Origin: Candidatus Gemmiger stercoravium
GTDB taxonomy: Bacteria; Bacillota; Clostridia; Oscillospirales; Ruminococcaceae
Length of the DNA stretch: 57,439 nt
Assembly (NCBI GenBank): GCA_019119835.1
Contig: DWWE01000032.1
Location: forward strand, 1 to 57,439
Direction of reading: 5' to 3'
This document shows positions 34,096-41,800 of this stretch, in pieces; position 1 is the stretch's first letter, and each line of letters starts with the position of its first letter. The notes below the pieces were generated by a model, which saw only the letters and a program-made list of their open reading frames with translations, did no database searches and was not told where the DNA came from. The translations under genes were made by a program, and so were the position numbers.

Positions 34096-35814
34096 TTACG
34101 CCTGCGCTTCGGCCAGCGCCCCGCACAGGGCGTCCGCCGCGGTGGCCCGCGGCAGTGTGCGGGAAACGCTGCCGTCGCGTGCAGTGAGCTCGACACAGTC
34201 CTGCCGGAGATTGCGCGGACTGACGACCAGGCGGAAGGGCGCACCGATCAGGTCGGCATCCGCGAACATGACGCCGGGGCTGACCCGCCGGTCGTCATAG
34301 AGCACCTCCACCCCGCGGCGCTGCAGTTCGTCATACAGTGCGTCGGCACAGCGGCGTACCTCCGGGTCATCTGCCCGCACCGCGCACAGCTGGACCTGCC
34401 AGGGCGCCACCGTCAGCGGCCAGACGGGGCCATGCTCGTCGTGGTGTGCTTCACAGATCGCAGCGGCCAGCCGCCCGACGCCGATGCCGTAGCAGCCCAT
34501 CAGCGGAAAGCGGGTCTGCCCGTCCCGGTCCAGGTAGGTCATCCCCATGGAATCGGTGTACTTGGTCCCCAGCTGAAAGATGTTTCCCACCTCGATGCCC
34601 CGGCGCAGTGTCAGCCCGGGCCGGCCGCAGCAGGGGCAGAGTCCGCCGGGCGCCGCCTTGGCGAAATCCCGGTATTCGGCGGACGGCAGGTCGCGGTTCA
34701 TATCCAGCCCGACAAGGTGGTATCCCGGCCGGTTGGCACCGCAGACAAGGCCGCTGCGCCCGGCCAGGGAGCGGTCAAACAGCAGCACCCGGTCGGGGCG
34801 CGGCGGCAGCCCCACCGGCCCGATGGACCCGGGATACAGCCCGCAGTCCTCCTCCAGCACGGCGGGGCGGACGCCGCATTGCAGAAAGCGGGTCAGCTTT
34901 GTCTCGTTCACATCCAGATCCCCCCGCAGGAAAAGCAGCACCAGCCGGCCGTCGTCCTCCCGTCGATAAGCGACCGCCTTGCAGGTGTCGGCCGGGTCAC
35001 ACGGCAGGAAGCGGCAGAGCTCCTCAATGGTATGGACTCCGGGGGTCGCCACCTCGGCCTGCGGAGCATCCGCCCCGCGGGGCACGGCGGGAAGGCGGCA
35101 TTCGGCTGCTTCCAGGTTGGCACGGTAGCCGCAATGCGGGCAGATGGCGATGGTATCCTCCCCGATGTCCGTCAGCAGCATGAATTCGTGAGAGACCCGG
35201 CCGCCCATCATGCCGGCGTCCGAAGCCACCGCAACGACCTGCGGCAGCCCCACCCGCGCAAAGATCCGCTGGTAGGCACGGCGGCAGTCCTCATAGAAGG
35301 CATCCAGATCCGCCTGGCTGGTGTGGAAGGAGTAGGCGTCCTTCATCGTGAATTCCCGCACCCGGATCAGCCCGGCCCGCGGGCGGGCTTCGTCGCGGAA
35401 CTTGGTCTGGATCTGATAGATCATGAACGGGTAGCGGGTATAGCTGCGCCCGTATTCCCGCACCAGCTGGACTGCCGCCTCCTCATGGGTCATCCCCAGC
35501 ACCAGGTCGTTGCCGCCCCGGTCCTTGAAGCGGACCAGTTCCGGTCCAATGCTGTCGTACCGGCCGGAAGCCTGCCAGAGCGAGGCCGGCATGACCACCG
35601 GCAGCTGTACCTCCTGGCCGCCCAGGGCGTCCATCTCTTCCCGCAGGATCTGCTCGATCTTGCGCAGGACCCGGACCAGCGGCGGAAAGGCCGAGAATAC
35701 GCCGTTCATCACCTGCCGGCTGTATCCGCCGCGCACCATCAGGGCATGGCTGTCCACCACACAGTCGGCCGGGCGCTCCCGAAATCGCAGCCCGACCAGA
35801 TGTTCCATCTTCAT
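34096..35814 (-). CDS. proS: Prolyl-tRNA synthetase (bacterial type with editing insert)
   Basis: A 572-residue class II synthetase, the full bacterial ProS length. Motif 2 is seen as FRDEARPRAGLIRVREFTMKDAYSF, preceded by MTHEEAA; a YbaK-like editing insertion lies at about residues 220-400 (GDLDVNETKL); motif 3 is GCYGIGVGRLAAA, and the C-terminal anticodon-binding domain follows (VAPWQVQLCAVRADDPEV). It charges tRNA-Pro. The start (ATG 35812-35814) has AAAAAAGGAGGAAA upstream. Expression is under a proline T-box riboswitch directly upstream. Confidence 0.96.
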   Translation of the reverse strand: MKMEHLVGLRFRERPADCVVDSHALMVRGGYSRQVMNGVFSAFPPLVRVLRKIEQILREEMDALGGQEVQLPVVMPASLWQASGRYDSIGPELVRFKDRGGNDLVLGMTHEEAAVQLVREYGRSYTRYPFMIYQIQTKFRDEARPRAGLIRVREFTMKDAYSFHTSQADLDAFYEDCRRAYQRIFARVGLPQVVAVASDAGMMGGRVSHEFMLLTDIGEDTIAICPHCGYRANLEAAECRLPAVPRGADAPQAEVATPGVHTIEELCRFLPCDPADTCKAVAYRREDDGRLVLLFLRGDLDVNETKLTRFLQCGVRPAVLEEDCGLYPGSIGPVGLPPRPDRVLLFDRSLAGRSGLVCGANRPGYHLVGLDMNRDLPSAEYRDFAKAAPGGLCPCCGRPGLTLRRGIEVGNIFQLGTKYTDSMGMTYLDRDGQTRFPLMGCYGIGVGRLAAAICEAHHDEHGPVWPLTVAPWQVQLCAVRADDPEVRRCADALYDELQRRGVEVLYDDRRVSPGVMFADADLIGAPFRLVVSPRNLRQDCVELTARDGSVSRTLPRATAADALCGALAEAQA

Positions 35815-35836
35815 GGTTTCCTCCTTTTTTGCAAAT

Positions 35837-36120
35837 AAAAAAGCCCCAAACCGACCCGCCTTGGATCGGTTTAGGGCGAACTGCATCAGTCCGTGGTACC
35901 ACCTAAATTTGGAATGTTCCACACTCACAGAATACGGGAGCCTGCGCTCCGATATCCCGCCCCTGTAACGGGAGGCCCCCGGCGGCGTTTCACGGCCCGG
36001 CCGTTTCACGCGCAGCTCAAAGACGGGTTCGGCACCCCGGCGGCAGAAAGGCTCGCACCCACCGCCTTTTCTCTGACTGCCCCGGGCCGCTTACTGGTTC
36101 TTTTCACAGCTTTTTGCTTT
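35837..36120 (-). promoter_or_regulatory. T-box riboswitch controlling proS (specifier CCC, proline)
   Basis: In RNA order: AGTAAGC and the CAGAGAAAAGG...GGTGGG elements of stem I, then GAA-CCC-G followed by TTTGAGC, where CCC (36025-36027) is the specifier codon for Pro. Then comes the T-box sequence AGGTGGTACCACGG (35891-35904), which pairs with the acceptor end of uncharged tRNA-Pro, and the terminator CCCTAAACCGATCC...GGTCGGTTTGGGG with a T6 run (35837-35876). Uncharged tRNA-Pro should favour the antiterminator and turn on proS. Confidence 0.93.
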
Positions 36121-36126
36121 TGGGAT

Positions 36127-36155
36127 AGTATAGAGCAAACCGGCCGGCTTGTCAA
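36127..36155 (-). promoter_or_regulatory. Promoter of the T-box/proS transcript
   Basis: Minus strand consensus TTGACA (36150-36155), 17 bp, TATACT (36127-36132). Confidence 0.85.
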
Positions 36156-36160
36156 GGCCC

Positions 36161-36215
36161 GTCCGGGCGGCGTTTCCCCGCTTCGTCCGGGCGGCGTTTC
36201 CCCGCTTCCCGTCCG
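36161..36215 (+). repeat. Tandem repeat, two perfect 24-bp copies plus a partial third
   Basis: The unit GTCCGGGCGGCGTTTCCCCG + CTTC occurs at 36161-36184 and 36185-36208, and GTCCGGG follows again at 36211. It fills the space between the divergent proS promoter and the punA -10 (TATAAT at 36231-36236). Confidence 0.85.
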
Positions 36216-36230
36216 GGGGACATCCATGGT

Positions 36231-36236
36231 ATAATA
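36231..36236 (+). promoter_or_regulatory. Probable -10 box of punA
   Basis: Perfect TATAAT 65 bp before the punA ATG; no good -35 at 16-18 bp, where the tandem repeat lies. Confidence 0.55.
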
Positions 36237-36300
36237 AGGGCGTGAAGAAAACTGTGTGACCGGGCCGCCACAGCCGCCCGGCAGAAAGGATGGTTCCAAG

Positions 36301-37122
36301 ATGACCGAATCCCAAAAAATCCAGGCCGCGGCGGAGTTTCTGCGCAGCCGCCTGCCCGAAGCCCCCGAACTGGCCCTGGTGCTCGGCTCCGGCCTGGGCG
36401 GCCTGGCCGAACAGATCGAAAACGCCGTTTCCATCCCCTACCGGGATGTACCGTACTTCCCGCTGTCCACCGCACCGGGCCACGCCGGGCAGTTTGTGGC
36501 GGGGCGGCTGGCCGGCCGCCCCGTGCTCTGCATGCAGGGGCGGTTCCACTACTATGAGGGCCACGAGATGTCCGCCATTGCGCGGCCGGTCCGGGTGTTC
36601 AAGGCACTTGGCTGCCGGGCGCTGGTGCTGACCAATGCGGCGGGCGGCGTGAACTATGACTTCCAGGTGGGGGATTTCATGCTCATCACCGACCACATCA
36701 ATTTTATGGGCGCCAACCCGCTGCGGGGCGAGAACGAGGAGGCCATCGGCCCGCGTTTCTGCGACATGAGCCGGGTCTATGACACCGGCCTGCAGGAAAT
36801 CGCCCGCCAGGTGGCCGCCGGGCAGGGGCTGAACCTGCAGGAAGGCGTTTACCTGGGGTATATGGGCCCCAGCTATGAGACCCCGGCCGAGATCCGGGCC
36901 TTCCGGACGCTGGGGGCCGACGCCGTGGGGATGAGCACGGTGCCCGAAGCCATCGCCGCCGCCCACTGCGGCCTGCCGGTGCTGGCCATGAGCCTGATCA
37001 CCAACATGGCTGCCGGCATGACCGGCAAACGGCTGTCCGGCGAGGAGGTCATCGAGATCGCCAACCAGCGCGGGCCGGTCTTCCAGAAACTGGTGGCCGA
37101 GATTGTGGCGGCGCTGCCGTAA
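36301..37122 (+). CDS. punA: Purine nucleoside phosphorylase (trimeric class)
   Basis: A 273-residue phosphorylase splitting (deoxy)guanosine and inosine into base and pentose-1-phosphate. Landmarks: LALVLGSGLGGLA (phosphate loop), HAGQFVAGRLAG, GRFHYYEGHEM, LTNAAGGVNYDFQVGDFMLITDHIN (base-binding region with the Glu replaced by GG..), and GYMGPSYETPAEIRAFRTLGADAVGMSTVPE. The ATG at 36301 with AGAAAGGATGG upstream was preferred over a non-ATG start further up. A single-gene unit. Confidence 0.94.
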   Translation: MTESQKIQAAAEFLRSRLPEAPELALVLGSGLGGLAEQIENAVSIPYRDVPYFPLSTAPGHAGQFVAGRLAGRPVLCMQGRFHYYEGHEMSAIARPVRVFKALGCRALVLTNAAGGVNYDFQVGDFMLITDHINFMGANPLRGENEEAIGPRFCDMSRVYDTGLQEIARQVAAGQGLNLQEGVYLGYMGPSYETPAEIRAFRTLGADAVGMSTVPEAIAAAHCGLPVLAMSLITNMAAGMTGKRLSGEEVIEIANQRGPVFQKLVAEIVAALP

Positions 37123-37126
37123 CCCC

Positions 37127-37155
37127 TTGCATTTCCTGTCGGAAACTTGTAAAAT
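37127..37155 (+). promoter_or_regulatory. Promoter of the Mrp-family ATPase gene
   Basis: TTGCAT (37127-37132), 17 bp, TAAAAT (37150-37155), just after the punA stop and about 108 bp before the Mrp start. Confidence 0.65.
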
Positions 37156-37263
37156 TGATGGTATTGGCGGCTGCTGTGCACCGCCCGGCCGGCCCGACCG
37201 CCGGCCGCCAAAAATGCAGAACGCCGGGCCTGGCTGTCCCGGCTCAAAGGAGAGACTGTTTCA

Positions 37264-38097
37264 ATGAGCGAAGAATGCACCCATGACTGCAGCAACTGCA
37301 GCGCCAACTGCTCCAGCCGCAACGCAGCGCCGCAGCATGAACCCCCGCACTCCAAAAGCCACATCAAAAAGGTGATCGGCGTTGTGTCCGGCAAGGGCGG
37401 CGTCGGCAAAAGCATGACCAGCGCCATGCTGGCCGTGGCCATGCGCCGGCTGGGCCACTCCGTCGGCATTCTGGACGCCGACATCACCGGCCCGTCCATC
37501 CCCAAACTGTTCGGCGTTCACGGGCCGGCCACCGGCACCGAGGACGGCATCTACCCCATCCAGAGCCGTACCGGCATCAGCGTCATGAGCATCAACCTCC
37601 TGCTGGAAGATGAGCAGGCCCCGGTTGTCTGGCGCGGCCCGGTCATTGCCGGCGCGGTCAAACAGTTCTGGCAGGAAGTGATCTGGGAAGATGTGGACTT
37701 CCTGTTTGTGGATATGCCCCCGGGCACCGGCGATGTGCCGCTGACCGTTTTCCAGACCCTCCCTGTGGACGGCATCCTCATCGTCTCCAGCCCCCAGGAG
37801 CTGGTCGGCATGATTGTAGGCAAGGCGGTGCAGATGGCCGAGATGATGAAGGTCCCGGTGCTGGGCATTGTGGAAAACATGAGCTATGTGGTCTGCCCCG
37901 ACTGCGGCCGGAAGATCCAGGTGTTTGGCGACAGCCATGTGGAACAGACCGCTGAGCGCTATCACCTGCCGGTGCTGGCCAAAATGCCCATTGACCCCGA
38001 GCTGGCCAAGGAGGCCGACGCCGGCATGATTGAGACCTACGCCGGCGCCTATCTGGACGGCGCCGCCCAGGCGGTGGCCGATCTGCTGAAGAAGTAA
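37264..38097 (+). CDS. Mrp/NBP35 family P-loop ATPase (iron-sulfur carrier)
   Basis: A 277-residue ATPase. The deviant Walker A GVVSGKGGVGKSMTSAMLA (about residues 38-56), DADITGPS and DMPPGTGDVPLTV are the Mrp signatures; CPDCG near residue 215 is the CxxC that binds the shared cluster. The N-terminus has an extra Cys-x3-Cys-x2-Cys-x3-Cys set (ECTHDCSNCSANC) as in NBP35-like proteins, so a second cluster site is possible. Such proteins store and hand on Fe-S clusters. A terminator follows. Confidence 0.9.
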   Translation: MSEECTHDCSNCSANCSSRNAAPQHEPPHSKSHIKKVIGVVSGKGGVGKSMTSAMLAVAMRRLGHSVGILDADITGPSIPKLFGVHGPATGTEDGIYPIQSRTGISVMSINLLLEDEQAPVVWRGPVIAGAVKQFWQEVIWEDVDFLFVDMPPGTGDVPLTVFQTLPVDGILIVSSPQELVGMIVGKAVQMAEMMKVPVLGIVENMSYVVCPDCGRKIQVFGDSHVEQTAERYHLPVLAKMPIDPELAKEADAGMIETYAGAYLDGAAQAVADLLKK

Positions 38098-38127
38098 CAC
38101 GGGCCCACCCCCGCAGATCTCTGCGCT

Positions 38128-38177
38128 CGAACCCGGTCAGGCGACCTGCAGGGCCGCTTGGCCGGGTTCGTGTTTTT
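38128..38177 (+). terminator. Intrinsic terminator after the Mrp gene
   Basis: CGAACCCGG...CCGGGTTCG with a branched GC-rich loop, then TGTTTTTG. Confidence 0.8.
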
Positions 38178-38217
38178 GCCGCCTGCGGCTCGCCCCGCCA
38201 ACCGAAAGGAGACCTTT

Positions 38218-38640
38218 ATGAAAAAGTTTTTCAATGAGTTCAAGGCCTTTGCCCTCAAAGGCAACGTGATGGACCTGGCCGTCGGCGTCATCATCGGCGC
38301 GGCGTTCCAGAACATCGTCACCTCGCTGACCAACGATGTCCTCAACCCGCTGCTGGGCATCGCTTTCAGCACCGACTTCAGCAACGTGGTGCTGCCGCTG
38401 CCCAACAACGCCGACCCGCTGCGCCTGGGCGCCTTTATCTCGGCGGTCCTCAACTTTGTCATCATGGCGTTTGTGCTGTTCTGCATCGTCAAGGCCATGA
38501 ACCACCTGTTGGCGCTGGGCCGCCCCAAAAAGGAGGAAGCCCCCGCCGCCCCCAAAGGCCCCACCCAGGAACAGCTTTTGGCGGACATCCTGACCGAGCT
38601 GCGGGCACAGAACGATCGGGAAGCCGCCCTTACAAAATAA
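38218..38640 (+). CDS. mscL: Large-conductance mechanosensitive channel
   Basis: A 140-residue channel that opens under membrane tension and saves cells from hypo-osmotic shock. It begins KKFFNEFKAFALKGNVMDLAVGVIIGAAF: the amphipathic N-terminal helix and pore-lining TM1. The second helix is AVLNFVIMAFVLFCIVKAM, and the C-terminus has the usual charged helical bundle (QEQLLADILTELRAQN). GAAAGGAGAC precedes the ATG at 38218. Confidence 0.96.
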   Translation: MKKFFNEFKAFALKGNVMDLAVGVIIGAAFQNIVTSLTNDVLNPLLGIAFSTDFSNVVLPLPNNADPLRLGAFISAVLNFVIMAFVLFCIVKAMNHLLALGRPKKEEAPAAPKGPTQEQLLADILTELRAQNDREAALTK

Positions 38641-38716
38641 TATTAAGTATACACTTACATATTTGACTGTTATTCTGTTTTCGTCTTTGCTTTCTTTATT
38701 TTCTTTCGTTTTATCC

Positions 38717-38745
38717 TTGTCAAACGCCCTGCTGTATGGTATAGT
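38717..38745 (+). promoter_or_regulatory. Sigma-A-type promoter of gltBD
   Basis: TTGTCA (38717-38722), 17 bp, TATAGT (38740-38745). It lies in an AT-rich stretch (38641-38720) that contrasts with the surrounding GC-rich DNA. Confidence 0.75.
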
Positions 38746-38757
38746 ACGGGTACGGAC

Positions 38758-38810
38758 AAAGGCGTTCCGCTGTTTGGGTCATTGGGCCCATCAGCGGGGC
38801 GCCTTTATTT
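38758..38810 (+). terminator. Leader hairpin / possible attenuator upstream of gltB
   Basis: AAAGGCGTTCCGCTG pairs with CAGCGGGGCGCCTTT across a 19-nt loop, followed by ATTTG. It starts only a few bases after the predicted transcription start and 70 nt before gltB, so it would sit in the 5' leader. Confidence 0.6.
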
Positions 38811-38878
38811 GTATCCCAACGGTATGGCGCGCCGCTGCGCCCATACTGACGTTGAGGCAGGAAGGAGACCGGGAGAGT

Positions 38879-41800
38879 ATGGAACGTTTTACCGAACGCA
38901 CGGCCCCCGCCGGGTTGTACGACCCGAAATTCGAGCACGACAACTGCGGCATTGGCGCGGTGGTGGACATCAAGGGGCGCAAGTCGCATCAGACCATCGA
39001 CGACGCGCTGAAGATCGTGGAGCACCTGGAGCACCGTGCCGGCAAGGACGCCGAGGGCAAGACCGGCGACGGCGTCGGCATTCTCATGCAGATCAGCCAC
39101 CGCTTTTTTGCCAAAGCCGCCGAGGCGCTGGGCATCGCCCTGGGCGCCGAGCGGGAATACGGCGTGGGGATGTTCTTCTTCCCCCAGGAGGAACTGCTGC
39201 GCAACCAGGCCAAAAAGCTGTTTGAGATCATCTGCCGGAAGGAGGGGCTGCCCTTCCTGGGCTGGCGCGAGGTGCCGGTGTGCCCCGAGATCCTTGGGCA
39301 TACGGCCCGCAGCTGCATGCCCAGCATCTGGCAGGGGTTTGTGGGCAAACCGGCCCGCCTGCAGCCCGGGCTGGCCTTTGACCGGCGGCTGTATGTGGCC
39401 CGCCGGGTGTTTGAGCAGTCCAGCCCCGAAACCTATGTATGCAGCCTGTCCAGCCGGACCATCGTCTACAAAGGCATGTTTCTGGTCAAGGAATTGCGGC
39501 TGTTCTATCCGGACCTGCAGGACGCGGACTATGAGTCGGCCATCGGCATGGTACACAGCCGGTTTTCCACCAACACCGCCCCCAGCTGGAACCGGGCGCA
39601 CCCCAACCGGCTGATTCTGCACAACGGCGAGATCAACACCATCCGCGGCAACGTGGATACCATGCTGGCCCGTGAGGAGACCATCAGCAGCCCCTTTTTG
39701 GAGGCGGACATGGCCAAGGTCCTTCCGGTGGTGAACCAGGGCGGCAGCGACTCGGCCATGCTGGACAACACGCTGGAATTCATGGTGATGAACGGGATGG
39801 ACCTGCCGCTGGCGGTGATGGTGACCATCCCGGAACCCTGGTCCAACAGCCAGAACATGGACCCCAAGAAGAAGGATTTCTACCAGTACTACGCCACCAT
39901 GCTGGAGCCCTGGGACGGCCCGGCCGCCATCCTGTTTTCGGACGGCGACGTGATGGGGGCGGTGCTGGACCGCAACGGGCTGCGCCCCTCCCGCTACTAC
40001 ATCACCCGGGACGGCCGGCTGATCCTTTCCAGCGAGGTGGGGGTGCTGGACATCCCCGCCGAAGAGATCGTCTGCAAGGACCGCCTGCGCCCGGGCAAGA
40101 TGCTGCTGGTGGACACCGTCCGGGGGGAACTGGTGGACGATGAGCGGCTGAAGGCCGCCTATGCCGGCCGCCAGCCCTATGGCGAGTGGCTGGACCGCAA
40201 CCTTGTGAACCTGCGGGATCTCCGGATCCCCAACGAGCAGGTCCCCACCGCCACGCCGGAAGAGCGGGTCCGCCTGCAGAAAGCCTTCGGCTACAGCTAC
40301 GAAGACGTGACCGGCATGATCCTGCCGATGGCCAAAAACGGCAGCGAGCCCGCCGGGGCCATGGGCAACGACACCCCGCTGGCGGTGCTGAGCCACACCC
40401 ATCCCCCGCTGTTCAACTACTTCAAGCAGATGTTCGCCCAGGTGACCAACCCGCCCATCGACGCTTTGCGGGAGAAGGTCATCACCTCCACCACCATCTA
40501 TGTGGGCGCCCAGGGCAATTTGCTGGAAGAGAACAGCGAAAACTGCAAGGTGCTGAAGATCAACAACCCCATCCTGACCGAGACGGACGTGCTCAAACTC
40601 AAGGCCATGAAGGTGCCCGGCTTCCGGGTGCAGACCGTCTCCATCTGCTATTACAAGAACACCGACCTGGAAAAAGCCATCGATCGGCTGTTTGTGGATG
40701 TGGACCGCGCCTACCGGGATGGCGCCAATGTGCTGATCCTCTCGGACCGGGATATTGACGAATACCATGTGGCGATCCCCAGCCTGCTGGCCGTGGGTGC
40801 CGTATCCAAATACCTGGTGCGCACCAAAAAGCGCACCGCCATGGCGCTGATCCTGGAAAGCGGCGAACCCCGCCGGGTCCATGACTTTGCCACCTTGCTG
40901 GGGTACGGCGCCTGCGCCATCAACCCCTACCTGGCCCAGCAGACCATCCACGAACTCATCGAGGAAGGGCTGCTGAACAAGGACTACTACGCCGCCGTGA
41001 CCGACTACAACAAGGCCGTGCTGGCGGGCATCGTCAAAATCGCCTCCAAAATGGGCATTTCGACCATCCAGTCCTACCAGGGCAGCCAGATCTTTGAGGC
41101 GCTGGGCATCAGCCGGCAGGTCGTGGACAAATACTTCACCAACACCGTGACCCGCGTGGGGGGCATCACGCTGCAGGACATCCAGGAGGACATCGAGCAG
41201 CGCCACCGCCAGGCCTACGACCCGTTGGGGCTGGATACCGCGGCCGCCCTGCCCAGCCTGGGCGCCCACAAGTTCCGCAGCGGTCCCCAGGCTGAGCAGC
41301 ACCTGTACAATCCGCTGACCATCCACCTGCTGCAGCAGGCCTGCCAGACCGGCAGCTACGAGACCTTCAAGAAGTACACCGCCGCCATCGACCAGGTGGG
41401 GCCGGACCAGACCCATCTGCGCGACCTGCTGGACTTCAACTACCCGGAGGCCGGCGTGCCGCTGGACGAGGTGGAGAGTGTGGAGTCCATCGTCAAGCGG
41501 TTCAAGACGGCGGCCATGAGCTACGGCGCCCTTTCGGAGGAAGCCCACGAGTGCATGGCCATCGCCATGAACCGGCTGGGCGGCAAGAGCAACACCGGCG
41601 AAGGAGGCGAGGCCGCCGACCGCTACGGGACCGAGCGCAATTCGGCCATCAAGCAGGTGGCTTCGGCCCGGTTCGGCGTGACCAGCCAGTATCTGGTCTC
41701 CGCCAGCGAGATCCAGATCAAGATGGCCCAGGGCGCCAAGCCCGGCGAGGGCGGGCAGCTGCCCGGCGCCAAGGTTTACCCCTGGGTGGCCAAGACCCGC

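Noticed and set aside
36161-36215. Tandem 24-bp units as a possible CRISPR or replication iteron set
   Set aside because: Units are adjacent without spacers and too few; no replication or cas genes nearby.
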